DNA of 64,000 nucleotides from Rugalucina vietnamica. Its lineage: Eukaryota > Mollusca > Bivalvia > Lucinida > Lucinidae. Of this stretch, positions 35,838 to 48,498 are shown one piece after another. The stretch is taken from NCBI GenBank assembly GCA_964017185.1, contig OZ024869.1, positions 53,284,761-53,348,760 on the forward strand, given 5' to 3'. The first letter of the stretch is position 1; each line of letters starts with the position of its first letter. Both the position numbers and the translations under genes were made by a program. Under the pieces are notes generated by a model that searched no databases, was not told the origin of the DNA, and worked only from the letters and a program-made list of their open reading frames with translations.

Positions 35838-37068
35838 AATTAAAAAAAAGTGAATTGTAAGCAGTTTCAAGCGAATTTCGCACCTTGTCATAATCATATC
35901 CCGGTTTCTGTGAGTACCAAGCAGCACCATATGGATAGCTGTCCCACAGACTCATAGCTGCATATTCAGGTACAGGAATAAACGTAACATTGTATATTTC
36001 TGCCAGGAACTTTCTGGCGTTGGCAACAGTATATTTTGTGACAGAGGCAGTTTGGTCTTTGGTCCCGGGGTAGGTCACGCCCTGTTGTTTCAGTTCATTC
36101 CAGAAGCGAATATCTGAAATACATGTACATGTAGTATTAATATCCATGAAATTGACGTTTAACTGAACATGGTATATGGTTTTATTATTATAATTATAAT
36201 TTGAGCCTTCGCATGAGAAAACCAACACTTTGCATATGCGAAAACAAAGACGCAGATCAGCTGTGCAGTAACTGCACAGCTGATCAGCGCCTTTGTTTTC
36301 GCCGCACACGGATAGTACTGTTCCTCTTCTACTTATATCCAAAGTTTCAAGCTTCTAGCTTTACGCTGTGACTGTACAGCCTGGTTTGTGTCGTACCTGG
36401 TGGGAAACCCAAATTGTTGGTTTTCTCATGCACAGGCTTATTTCAAATGTGACTTTTAGAGTGAATCATGTAGTTAAAATCCTGTCAGGCTGCTTCAGGA
36501 ACTCTAGTGACAGCCAACCATTTTTTTTTGGTCCAGCAGTCAAGCAGAGATAAAGCGAAGTTTCAGGACGTTTTGAAGTTACATCCGTGAGAGACATGCA
36601 CCACATACCCTCGGTATAATGAGTCGCAGTGCTCTTCCAATTCGTTTCTACTGCTTTTTGTACAAATGTTAGCTTGCAATTTATATGCAAAACGGATTTG
36701 ATTTGCCTTACATGTGTTTGAATCCAAATAACCCGTGTTTAGCACGTGCATTCCCGTTGCCTCTGAATCATTGTAGTGGAAGGTCTGACGAAGTGGGGTG
36801 TCTGATACAGTCAGATGCGGCGTCTTGTCAAAGTCTGCCCACCATTTAGTTTCAGACGCAAAGTACATTTTGCCTGCATGGACGTCAAAGAGAGAGTTGT
36901 GAATATAGTCTTGTATCTCAGGCTGTTTCAATCCATCCCAGTCAATATTTGCTAGAGAAAGTCTCCCAACGGCTAATATGATCTTTTTGGCACAGGCATA
37001 AACTGGTTCTGAACTCTACAATAGAAAGTATTACGAAAACACGCAAGTTCAATATACAGAGATGTTTG

Positions 37069-37115
<47 letters not shown>

Positions 37116-40100
37116 GATATTTTTCTAATTTTTGCTCAAAACATAGATTGCGCGGCGGTTCTAACGAGTCGACCCACAACCTATGTTTTGGAGCATGAAC
37201 AAGAAAAAATAGGTATACCCGTGTATACCCCATTAAAGTGGAAACAAGCGAACGCATCTTGACTAGCGACAACAATCGCTGGAGTATCTCAAAGTTCGAA
37301 ACCTCTCAGGCCTGTAAGGAATTAAGTTGCAATGGACACTGTTTAAATGTTGTTTGTACATGTATACATGTAGCGTATGCGATTTCTTTGTAATTTCCAT
37401 ATATTTTCCAGAAATTACAGAAAATCGAAACTACGCCAGAGTTGCTGAAACGCTACTGCATGTGTTTTACCAGACGTTCTCTCGAGGTCTAAGGTGTTCG
37501 CAGTGGATCTTCAACACTTTTATGTCTGCAATCTTTAGCTTATTTCTAAAAGCTTAACGTTGCATACATGTGACGAAAACAAGAGCATTCCGCATAAATT
37601 TCCCACAGTCCTACTAGTTCAATGCGACAGGTCACTATTATGACAAGTTATTACCAGATGATGTGCTTCGTTAATATCTCTCGTCACTCCGTTTACTGTT
37701 TCAGTTGGTTGAAAAGTGAGGATGTAATTGTCTCCATACTTCATGATAGCTTTCAGATGATGATTTTTCTTGAAATGGTGACTGAAAAAAAATATGAAAT
37801 TGGATATGCATGAGTAGTAAAGGGATGGCTTTTGTGCCAAATGAACGTGCGCAGTGCACCGCTTGAATGTCACATTGTCACATTTGTCTCAAAAGAACTT
37901 TAACAAACATCTTTAAAATTGAACGTGTTGATATCTCTGAAAATACACAGACATGTCTCATGACAATGAGGGGGGGGGGGGAGCATTTTAATTTTACTGG
38001 GGTTGGAAGATGTTTTCGTGTCTGAATTACTTTCACTCGCGGTGCAATCCTGCTGTTTATTTGCATATAATGCAATGCGTACAATAGAATTTACCATGTC
38101 CTGGATATTTTTTCCGACAAAATTTGGTCCTGGATTTTTTTTTTCAAAACATCTTCCAGTCCCCACCCCATTCATAAAATCAAATGGTTGATCCCTTTAA
38201 CTATCTGAAATAATACTACTTTACAAGATGCTGCACCTGAAACATTTATACTATGATGAAAACTTACTTTTGGCCATTGTCTAAAAACTGCTGTATCATA
38301 GTTTCTGGGATGGATTGAAATCCTGTTGCAACTGTTTTCACCTCAGGTGGTGGCCCCGGAGTGTCATCAGGCTTCGAGTATGGAATGGTCTGAACAGCGG
38401 ACACATCGCCATAGTCTCCATCCCAGTAGCCTACGTCTTGTAGATACTTGGCTGTGTCAGCATTTATGTGCTTGAAATAAAACCCTTGCCTGCTGCAAGT
38501 TAGAGTTAAAGTACCGAGTAGAAAACATGAATATAAGTATAAAACAAGCTTCTTTAAAAGCGTCTTACCATGGGGAATAATACGTACATGCGTACATGCG
38601 GTTTTAAAGCAGTTTTTGCTATATTTTAGTAAGAATAATATGATGGAGCATCGTGAAAAGATTTTCATCAGGGTTTATCGAGACGGAGACGTTGAATAGT
38701 TTGGCCTGTCTTATGAATTTGTCTTTCACCATCTCTGAACACTAAAATATGGTCCCAAAATGACTGGTTTTAAATAGATGTTGAGTTGCACGGTAAACAA
38801 CATCATGACATATACGTGACTCATAGTTACCTTTGTTTCCATAGTTCTACCCCGTCATGTGTCCGAATTTTCATAGGTTCATCCATAAAACCTTCAAGAT
38901 TAGGGTTAATGTCAGTGTTGTCTGCAAATATTTTCCTGGATGTTGAAAAAGATGGCATACAATTAATATTAAATATTATCTATATTTATTTAATGACAAC
39001 ATATACACATACATATATATACTAATGGCAATTTTCAAGATACAGTTCACATTATGAGCATATCATACATACATATACATTGGTCAAGGGATTAGATGTA
39101 GGCATAAAATTAATAAGTCATTCACTAAGTTCCAATATCAATTTCTATGTCTGTCTAAATTGTTACCAAAACCTATCAGAGATTTTCTTATCATATCCAA
39201 ACTTTAAAGAGAATTCAAGTTGGCAATTATATTTGTTTAAATCTAGATTTCAGTCCTGGTCCGCATTCACCGACAGCAAAAATAAAAAGAGGCTAACCAA
39301 TTGAGATAGTCAAAGTCCGTGTACATATGCCTATCCTCCAGCTGATATGGAACACTCATAAAATTATTTTCCAGGTCTTTATAGCGCATGTGTTGGCCTC
39401 TCAGGTACAGTAATGAATCTTCGTGGTAGCCATACCCGACCAAGAAGTCTTGAACCGTCAAACCAAGTTCGTGGACAGTTTTGTTTATAAGTGGGTGCTC
39501 TGTAATTTGAAGATCTTTGTCAAAGAGTAAAACGGAACAATTTGCAGTATATAATGCGCAACAAACTTTATCCTAAGAACAAACTTTATCCTAAGCAAAT
39601 GAAAAGAACAATCACTCTCAATCAGTCCTAGCCCATGTCCATTTTATGCTCATCATGCGCTCAATTTTAGATTTTTTAAAATATTATTTGTTGTTATACT
39701 GTGTCGAATAGGTTCAGACTTTGTTGTCCCTGGCAGCTATAGGGTGTCTGGATTTAGAGCAAATGGCCGGCCGTCTCAGTATCATTGAGCAATATCCGTA
39801 GCTCCCCACAGTACTGGTTAAGTACTCATGAAGCTCTGACACCCTCCCTATATGAGTGAAAAAAATGCTGAGACGTTAAGCAATAAAGAGGAATCATACC
39901 GCGACATAAAAGCTCACCTTGTGGCTTAAATCTCATTGCCCCCAGCTCTATATTCACATCAGGTATACCAGGAAACTTTATAGTGTGGCACCGCCCACCG
40001 ATCCTATCGGAATATTCAAACACCGTGATATTCTGACCCCGGTCCCTCAAGTGCCAAGCGGCATAGGAACCAGCTATGCCAGCGCCAACAATAACGACGT

Positions 40101-41228
40101 CATCGCACGTGCTCAGGTCGACGTTGACGGCTACTTGCTCGGCTGGGGCTGCCATGGTATTGTCGCTGGCATCTTTTGTCTTCTCTGCGTACAGAACTGA
40201 ATCAGAAACCTACGTTTGAGTTCACAATAAACTACATGTTATCGAGAAATGTTTAAGCCTTTAGTCGTGTTAGTCTCGAGCGAACCAGCGACGGTGCATA
40301 ATCAAGACGGTTTCACGTGGAACGTCCTCATTTTTTTCCAGTTTTACGTCCATTTCAAGATTATTTTAGCTCATATGAGACGGGCCAATCAGTAGTTGGG
40401 GCGAAAACGGGAGAACCCCGAGAAAAACCACCTGGGACACCCGCAAGCAGAACTTGCCTTGTCTCACATGTGGCCAGAGCGGGGCTCGAACCCACACTAG
40501 ACACAGGGGTGAGATGATCGAGTGCTTAAGTAACAGCGCACTTAACCGCTCAGCCGCGGGGAAGGGGAAGGGGGGTGCGCCTCGTCCTCATTATGGTACC
40601 ACTAAAATGTGTCGAAGTGGAATTCCTTATTTGTATTTATTTTTTTATTCAGTTTTACGTCCCTTTAAAAGTTATTTCAGCTCATATGAGACGGGCCAAT
40701 CAGTAGGTGGGGCGAAAACGGGAGAAAAACCACCTGACACACCCTCAAGCAGAACATGGCTTGTCTCACATGTTGCCAGAGCTGGGCTCGAACCCACACC
40801 AGTCACGGCGGTGAGATGATCGAGCGATTAAAAAACAGCGCTATTAACCGCTCGGCCACGGGGGCCGCCGGTTCCTTATTTATGAATATATCTTCCATAA
40901 GTGAAGGAATACGTTTCTTCAAAATCTGTGATTGCACAAAAGGCAACCCATGTATATGTAAAATAAGACCTGGAAAGCGCTTTTGATAAAAGAATGTTCC
41001 AGTGTTGCCAGGGGACGTCCATTTTGACAAACTCAGAGCGTATATGAACAACCATTTGTCTAAAAAACTATATTCACAAGGACTTGACGACCCAGTCATA
41101 ATCAATTCCTGACTTCAGACCACGAGACCACGAACGCTTGGTAAAAGAGTTTATATCTTACCCGCTAGCGCAATAGTACAGACCAAAGTACATAAAAGGG
41201 CAATGCTGAGCAAAGCAAGAATGAGCAT
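35158..41228 (-). CDS. FAD-dependent L-amino-acid-oxidase-like flavoenzyme (nine exons)
   Basis: Exons in coding order are 41268-41162 (Met at 41228), 40196-39918, 39499-39298, 38935-38831, 38492-38268, 37781-37655, 37015-36712, 36113-35884 and 35292-35158. All junctions are GT-AG and phase-compatible, giving 557 residues, normal for the family. Residues 1-22 are hydrophobic (LILALLSIALLCTLVCTIAL) and form a signal peptide or signal anchor. The dinucleotide-binding motif VVIVGAGIAGSYAA (about 56-69) and FEYSDRIGGRCHT (about 82-94) bind FAD. The C-terminal part has SYPYGAAWYSQKPG and SGWTEGALEKV, as in amino-acid oxidases that deaminate L-amino acids and release hydrogen peroxide. Molluscan members are antibacterial secretory proteins. 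The first exon may begin at an acceptor (41269-41271); if an upstream coding exon exists, the product would be a type II membrane protein with PKPSKKSDSTNS before the anchor. Introns hold SINEs, a hairpin MITE and long A-runs. Confidence 0.88.
35359..35489 (-). mobile_element. tRNA-derived SINE (ggtttaacgtccc type), last LAAO intron
   Basis: Reverse orientation: box B complement gggatcgaacc, body acggga/cctcggtttata, terminus tttaacgtccc then (ggtt)n. A 13-bp target duplication gtcaactaattag flanks it (35346-35358 and 35490-35502). Confidence 0.85.
35790..35835. repeat. Long A-run in LAAO intron
   Basis: About 45 adenines near-uninterrupted; likely retroposon tail or assembly-sensitive homopolymer. 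Confidence 0.9.
36203..36439. mobile_element. GAGCC hairpin MITE in LAAO intron
   Basis: GAGCCTTCGC ... GCACAGGCTTA with the central hairpin gatcagctgtgcag / ctgcacagctgatc. Lies wholly within the intron 36114-36711. Confidence 0.8.
37068..37209. mobile_element. A-run and collapsed H2 hairpin in LAAO intron
   Basis: About 40 adenines (37068-37110) followed by gctcaaaacatagattg joined directly to gcggttctaacg and ctatgttttggagc. Much of the left arm has been deleted. Confidence 0.65.
40330..40562 (-). mobile_element. tRNA-derived SINE in LAAO intron 1, copy a
   Basis: Reverse copy of the SINE at 16393: ttttacgtccatttc, gacgggccaatcagtag, gggctcgaaccc (box B complement), ttaaccgctcagccgcgggg (box A complement). 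No independent gene. Confidence 0.85.
40640..40868 (-). mobile_element. tRNA-derived SINE in LAAO intron 1, copy b
   Basis: Second reverse copy about 75 bp further on, ending ccgctcggccacgggggccg. It differs from copy a at many positions, so a separate insertion is likelier than local duplication. Confidence 0.85.
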
Positions 41229-41356
41229 GGAGTTCGTCGAGTCACTTTTCTTCGACGGCTTTGGATACCTGAAAAATGAGATGGCAATAATTTGGACAAC
41301 GTGCTTTCGAAAATAGTCACACATGTACTTAATTGGCTTTATATATATATATATTT

Positions 41357-41575
41357 GAGCCGTCCCGTGGGAAAACCAACAATGTGGTTTTCGAACAGGT
41401 CTGACACAAACTGGCCTGTACCGCCACAGAAGATGGCTAGAAGCTTGAAATTTTGGAGTTAAGTAGAGGAGGAATTGTACTATCCGAGTAGCGAAAACAA
41501 AGGCGCTGATCGCGAAGCTGATCTGCGCCTTTGTTTTCGCCTATGCAGATTGTTGGTTTTCCCATGAGGCGGCTC
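41357..41575. mobile_element. GAGCC hairpin MITE upstream of LAAO
   Basis: GAGCCGTCCC ... GAGGCGGCTC with ATTT on both sides (41353-41356, 41576-41579). A young-looking copy about 90 bp upstream of the first detected LAAO exon. Confidence 0.88.
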
Positions 41576-41649
41576 ATTTCACTGTTTCTTTAATAGCGTC
41601 AAGCGGGGTAGATATCTTACATGCGATTCTTTTGTGAGAGAGATGTCAT

Positions 41650-41700
41650 TATGTCCCCCCAACCGAAGGTGGGGGACATATTGTTTTTGGTGCGGTTCCC

Positions 41701-41731
<31 letters not shown>

Positions 41732-43784
41732 TCCGCGTAGCTTCTTTCTTACGCGATATCTTTTGAACCAGTGGATGGATTTTGACCAAACTTGCATAGA
41801 TACATGGTTGGGAGGGGGGAAAGAGTTGATTAGATTTTGGTGACCTTGACCTCATTTTCAAGGTCACCAGCCCATGAAAACTGATCAAATTAGGTTTTCT
41901 GACGCGATATCTTCTGAACAAATGAATGGATTTTGAGCAAACTTGCACAAGAGCATTGTTGGGAGGAGGCTCAGAGTTGATTAGATTTTGGTGACCTTGA
42001 CCTAATTTTCAAGGTCACGAGTCCATAAAAACTGTTGAAATTAGTCTTTCCAACTCAATATCTTGAAAACCAATAGATGGATTTTGACCAAACTTGCACA
42101 GAAGCATTGTTGGGAGGAGGCTCAGAGTTGATAAGATTTTGGTGACCTTGACCTAATTTTCAAGGTCACAAGTCCATAAAGAATGTTGAAATTAGTCTTT
42201 CCAATGCAATATCTTGTAAACCGATTGATGGATTTTGACTAAACTTGCACAGAAGCATTGTTGCGAGAAGGCTCAGAGTTGATTAGATTTTGGTGACCTT
42301 GACCTAATTTTCAAGGTCACGAGTCCATAAAAAATGTTGAAATTAGTCTTTCCAACGCAATATCTTATAAACCAATTGATGGATTTTGACCAAACTTGCA
42401 CAGAAGCATTGTTGGGAGAAGGCTCAGAGTTGGTTAGATTTTGATGACCTTGACCTAATTCTGAAGGTCACGAGTCTATAAAACTGTTGAAATTAGTTTT
42501 TCCGATACGATATCTTGTAAACTAATTGATGGACTTTGACCAAACTTGCACAAAAGCATTGTTGGGAGGAGGCTCAGAGTTGATTAGATTTTGGTGACCT
42601 TGACCTAATTTTCAAGGTCACGAGTCCATAAAAACTGTTGAAATTAGTCTTTCCAATGCAATATCTTGTGAACCAAATGATGGTTTTTGACCAAACTTGC
42701 ACAGAAGCATTGTTGGGAGGAGGCTCAGAGTTGATTAGATTTTGGTGACCTTGACAGAATTTTCAAGGTCACGAGTCCATAAAAACTGTTGAAATTAGTC
42801 TTTCCAACTCAATATCTTGAAAACCAATAGATGGATTTTGACCAAACTTGCACAGAAGCATTGTTACAAGAAGGCTCAGAGTTGATTAGATTTTGGTGAC
42901 CTTGATCTAATTTTCAAGGTCACGAGTCCATAAAAAATGTTAAAATTAGTCTTTCCAACGCGATAACTTGTAAACGAATGGATGGATTTTGACCAAACTT
43001 GTACAGAAGCATTGTTGCGAGAAGGCGCAGAGTCGGCTAGATTTTGGTGACCTTGACCTAATTTTCAAGGTCACAAGTTTATAAAAAATGTTGAAATTAG
43101 TCTTTCCAACGCAGTATCTTGTAAACCGATTGACAGATTTTGACCAAACTTGCACAGAAGCATTGTTGGGAGGAGGCTCAGAGTTGATTAGATTTTGGTG
43201 ATCTTGACCTAATTTTCAAGGTCACGAGTCCATAAAAAAATGTTGAAATTAATCTTTCCAACTCGATAACTTGTAAACCAATTGATGGATTTTGACCAAA
43301 CTTGCACAGAAGCATTGTTGCGAGAAGGCTCAGAGTTGATTAGATTTCGGTGACCTTGACCTAATTTTCAAGGTCACGAGTCCATAAAAAAATGTTGAAA
43401 TTAGTCTTTTCACTGCAATATCTTGTAAACCAGTTGATGGATTTTGACCAAACTTGCACAGAAGCATTGTTTGGAGGAGGCTCAAAGTTGATTAGATTTT
43501 GATGACCTTGACCTAATTTCCAAGGTCACGGGTCCATAAAAACTGTTGAAATTAGTTTTTCCGATACGATATCTTGTAAACTAATTGATGGATTTTGACC
43601 AAACTTGCTCAGAAGCATTGTTGTGAGGAGGTTCAGAGTTTATAAGAATTTGGTGATTGTGACCCAATTTTAGACAGGGTCCAAAACAAGTTTAAACTAT
43701 CACACCTTACATGGTGTCTTCCCTAGAAAAACTTCATATCACAAGGTAACTACACTTCAATTTCTAAACGGTTGGGGGGACATA
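41650..43784. mobile_element. TIR-bounded satellite element (150-bp units)
   Basis: Ends are perfect 16-bp inverted repeats TATGTCCCCCCAACCG; the left one continues as a hairpin (aaggtgggggacata). A GTCGGC/GTCCGC hexamer run (about 41700-41738) leads into about 13 tandem ~150-bp units (ccaaacttgcacagaag, ggctcagagttgattag, ttggtgaccttgacc). Most units contain the palindrome GTGACCTTGA-8 bp-TCAAGGTCAC. No coding sequence. Confidence 0.85.
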
Positions 43785-45777
43785 GTTTTCCTCAGAAAAC
43801 ATTGTTTTAATTCAAAATTCAGTCACCAACCAAACCTGCGAAGATGATCATAAAATGATCGGCTCAGTATTAAAATAGACAAATGTTTTATGATTAAATT
43901 CAGATAAAGGTCCTATTTCAAATGAGTCACCCAATTGCTTCATCGTGCAATTTTCCCGCATGCAACAAGCATTGAGATCTGCAGGCTAATCTCAGGAAAA
44001 AAAGTTAAAAGAACAAACAACAAAAATACCCAGTTTTGTCTTTCAAATCCGCCATTATTTAGTTGTTTTCAAGGTGGATGATCACAAATCAAGATCCGGC
44101 TATATAGCTAATTTGATGAATTTGTCCTACTTTGTATTATTAATTTAATATATATGTACATGCATAAATGTAATTTTTAGCCTGAACGATCATAACTACT
44201 TAAATGTGACACGGCCGCTCTCCTAAATCACCACACTGTTATGATAAAGTAGAATGCGTGTCGTGAATGCGTGTCGTGGAAGTGAAAATGTTAGGGAGAA
44301 CATGGGTGGTACTGAAGGAGATTCAAAATGAATGTAAACATAAAGAATCTTCTTCTCACTTGTCTCTGGTGTCAAAAAATCAAAATCGGAGAATGTCATG
44401 CAACCTTACAGACAGACAGGAGATATTCTCCTAGAATAAAAGACTGAAGTTTGAACATAGATTCTAGGAAGCGAAACAGAAACTCAGTTTTTCCTTGTGG
44501 AATAAATTTGTTGCACACTTTCACAAAGCCAATATCTCAGATACCGAAGCCCCCTCTTTAGATCTACATCTTTCTGTTTCAAATGGATTTGTTTCTTCTA
44601 AAATTTATGATAAGCGCGATGACTTTGATTTTGATATAGTAAATTTTCCGTTTTTGGATGTGACGTTCCTCGTCGTGCTTCTTATGGTGTATGCATTTCG
44701 CAACTTATTAGGTTTGCTAGAGTCTGCAATTATATTACAGACTTCAACGCTCGAAATAAATGTTTAACGGCCAAACTTCTTCAATAGGGCTATCGGTATC
44801 TTAAACTTCGAAAAACCTTTTCTAAATTTTATCGTAGACACTACGAATTGATTTCCAAATACATGTATAATGTTGGATTAAAGACGCTTTTAAGTGAGGG
44901 CCTTTCGGAACCTGAATTTTATGGTGACCTGGTTTACAAATTTAAGAAACTTATAGGAAGTAATGCTTTTTCTTTTCAGTTCAGAAAATCATAACACGTT
45001 ACAGACGTATAGGTTATAACTTGAATGTTATGCGACAGTCTGCATGCTTAGTTTTTAACCCAGTCATGGTTGATAACTACGCTGCCTTCTTTAATTGCAC
45101 GCCGGTGGGTCGGGCGTCAGACTCTATGATGGCCCCGACTTAAAGCTATTCATTTTAGTTGGTTGGGGTCGGAGCTTCTTGTCTGTTGCTTGGCCCACCG
45201 GGGTCCAACTGGTGTTTTTCTTTTGATCCGGAGTTAGTAGGTTATTCAGCGCCCAGGGATCTCCATCGTCGGGTAGCTTACTCAATCTGTGAGTCCTGGT
45301 TTTTGATTCATCAGGATGTTTATCGTGATTTATTTGTTTGTTCTTGATGATTCATTGACTAGTTAGAGATTCACCACGGAGGACCGAAGAACTACATGTT
45401 ATGAACCACTGCAGAAGCTGAGGGTGAGGTTATGGCCATGTAAATAAAAATTAAAACTGAGATCCTTTAAGAGCAGCGAACACATTAATGAGAAAGAGGA
45501 TGGGTCATACCGCGGTTTCGACTATTAAAGTCTCGTCAGTGACCCTTTAGATTTGGCAACAAGGAGCCAAAGAGAATTACTGAAATTTTGCAACTTTCAA
45601 CATGGTAGTCGAAACAAAGACTAGTATTATCTAAATGGGACCAAATATATTAAATATTGACAAGAAAATGAATCTTAACCGATAATAAATTTCTGATTTC
45701 TCAGAATACCCTCGCTGATCTCAAAGGACCAAAAGGAAAATATAACCTGCACTATGGATGAACCGGTTTAAGCCCGC
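43058..45777. repeat. 2720-bp tandem duplication, first copy
   Basis: Contains the last four or so 150-bp satellite units, the element's right end and a retroelement remnant. Every line compared with 45778-48497 was identical. The joint shows a 2-bp CC overlap. Confidence 0.95.
44460..45350 (+). mobile_element. RT-type retroelement remnant, C-terminal part
   Basis: Fossil. The plus frames show the region downstream of the polymerase core (KIYDKRDDFDFDIVNFPF) and the tail CTPVGRASDSMMAPT. Such sequences are common in mollusc and cnidarian genomes as part of RT-bearing elements; the exact superfamily cannot be fixed here. It is broken in a few places and lacks the polymerase core. Confidence 0.6.
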
Positions 45778-48498
45778 CTAATTTTCAAGGTCACAAGTTT
45801 ATAAAAAATGTTGAAATTAGTCTTTCCAACGCAGTATCTTGTAAACCGATTGACAGATTTTGACCAAACTTGCACAGAAGCATTGTTGGGAGGAGGCTCA
45901 GAGTTGATTAGATTTTGGTGATCTTGACCTAATTTTCAAGGTCACGAGTCCATAAAAAAATGTTGAAATTAATCTTTCCAACTCGATAACTTGTAAACCA
46001 ATTGATGGATTTTGACCAAACTTGCACAGAAGCATTGTTGCGAGAAGGCTCAGAGTTGATTAGATTTCGGTGACCTTGACCTAATTTTCAAGGTCACGAG
46101 TCCATAAAAAAATGTTGAAATTAGTCTTTTCACTGCAATATCTTGTAAACCAGTTGATGGATTTTGACCAAACTTGCACAGAAGCATTGTTTGGAGGAGG
46201 CTCAAAGTTGATTAGATTTTGATGACCTTGACCTAATTTCCAAGGTCACGGGTCCATAAAAACTGTTGAAATTAGTTTTTCCGATACGATATCTTGTAAA
46301 CTAATTGATGGATTTTGACCAAACTTGCTCAGAAGCATTGTTGTGAGGAGGTTCAGAGTTTATAAGAATTTGGTGATTGTGACCCAATTTTAGACAGGGT
46401 CCAAAACAAGTTTAAACTATCACACCTTACATGGTGTCTTCCCTAGAAAAACTTCATATCACAAGGTAACTACACTTCAATTTCTAAACGGTTGGGGGGA
46501 CATAGTTTTCCTCAGAAAACATTGTTTTAATTCAAAATTCAGTCACCAACCAAACCTGCGAAGATGATCATAAAATGATCGGCTCAGTATTAAAATAGAC
46601 AAATGTTTTATGATTAAATTCAGATAAAGGTCCTATTTCAAATGAGTCACCCAATTGCTTCATCGTGCAATTTTCCCGCATGCAACAAGCATTGAGATCT
46701 GCAGGCTAATCTCAGGAAAAAAAGTTAAAAGAACAAACAACAAAAATACCCAGTTTTGTCTTTCAAATCCGCCATTATTTAGTTGTTTTCAAGGTGGATG
46801 ATCACAAATCAAGATCCGGCTATATAGCTAATTTGATGAATTTGTCCTACTTTGTATTATTAATTTAATATATATGTACATGCATAAATGTAATTTTTAG
46901 CCTGAACGATCATAACTACTTAAATGTGACACGGCCGCTCTCCTAAATCACCACACTGTTATGATAAAGTAGAATGCGTGTCGTGAATGCGTGTCGTGGA
47001 AGTGAAAATGTTAGGGAGAACATGGGTGGTACTGAAGGAGATTCAAAATGAATGTAAACATAAAGAATCTTCTTCTCACTTGTCTCTGGTGTCAAAAAAT
47101 CAAAATCGGAGAATGTCATGCAACCTTACAGACAGACAGGAGATATTCTCCTAGAATAAAAGACTGAAGTTTGAACATAGATTCTAGGAAGCGAAACAGA
47201 AACTCAGTTTTTCCTTGTGGAATAAATTTGTTGCACACTTTCACAAAGCCAATATCTCAGATACCGAAGCCCCCTCTTTAGATCTACATCTTTCTGTTTC
47301 AAATGGATTTGTTTCTTCTAAAATTTATGATAAGCGCGATGACTTTGATTTTGATATAGTAAATTTTCCGTTTTTGGATGTGACGTTCCTCGTCGTGCTT
47401 CTTATGGTGTATGCATTTCGCAACTTATTAGGTTTGCTAGAGTCTGCAATTATATTACAGACTTCAACGCTCGAAATAAATGTTTAACGGCCAAACTTCT
47501 TCAATAGGGCTATCGGTATCTTAAACTTCGAAAAACCTTTTCTAAATTTTATCGTAGACACTACGAATTGATTTCCAAATACATGTATAATGTTGGATTA
47601 AAGACGCTTTTAAGTGAGGGCCTTTCGGAACCTGAATTTTATGGTGACCTGGTTTACAAATTTAAGAAACTTATAGGAAGTAATGCTTTTTCTTTTCAGT
47701 TCAGAAAATCATAACACGTTACAGACGTATAGGTTATAACTTGAATGTTATGCGACAGTCTGCATGCTTAGTTTTTAACCCAGTCATGGTTGATAACTAC
47801 GCTGCCTTCTTTAATTGCACGCCGGTGGGTCGGGCGTCAGACTCTATGATGGCCCCGACTTAAAGCTATTCATTTTAGTTGGTTGGGGTCGGAGCTTCTT
47901 GTCTGTTGCTTGGCCCACCGGGGTCCAACTGGTGTTTTTCTTTTGATCCGGAGTTAGTAGGTTATTCAGCGCCCAGGGATCTCCATCGTCGGGTAGCTTA
48001 CTCAATCTGTGAGTCCTGGTTTTTGATTCATCAGGATGTTTATCGTGATTTATTTGTTTGTTCTTGATGATTCATTGACTAGTTAGAGATTCACCACGGA
48101 GGACCGAAGAACTACATGTTATGAACCACTGCAGAAGCTGAGGGTGAGGTTATGGCCATGTAAATAAAAATTAAAACTGAGATCCTTTAAGAGCAGCGAA
48201 CACATTAATGAGAAAGAGGATGGGTCATACCGCGGTTTCGACTATTAAAGTCTCGTCAGTGACCCTTTAGATTTGGCAACAAGGAGCCAAAGAGAATTAC
48301 TGAAATTTTGCAACTTTCAACATGGTAGTCGAAACAAAGACTAGTATTATCTAAATGGGACCAAATATATTAAATATTGACAAGAAAATGAATCTTAACC
48401 GATAATAAATTTCTGATTTCTCAGAATACCCTCGCTGATCTCAAAGGACCAAAAGGAAAATATAACCTGCACTATGGATGAACCGGTTTAAGCCCGCC
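45778..48498. repeat. 2720-bp tandem duplication, second copy
   Basis: Exact repeat at offset 2720, starting inside the satellite unit (ctaattttcaaggtcac) and ending at aagcccgcc. Either very recent or an assembly artefact. Confidence 0.95.
47180..48070 (+). mobile_element. RT-type retroelement remnant, duplicated copy
   Basis: Identical to 44460-45350 through the 2720-bp duplication. The element's 3' region seems to continue beyond the duplication at 48499-48800. Confidence 0.6.

Noticed and set aside
35715-35880. Phe/Lys-rich peptides around the A-runs at 35.8 and 37.1 kb
   Set aside because: Homopolymer artefacts within LAAO introns.
37381-37560. Extra LAAO exon (acceptor before acataaaagtg, donor gtctg|gtaaaa)
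   Set aside because: Its length fits the phase, but the required frame has stops. Using the acceptor at 37016-37017 joins the neighbouring exons without it.
44495-44767. 90-residue protein as a host gene
   Set aside because: It is the C-terminal part of an RT-type retroelement and is duplicated with its surroundings.
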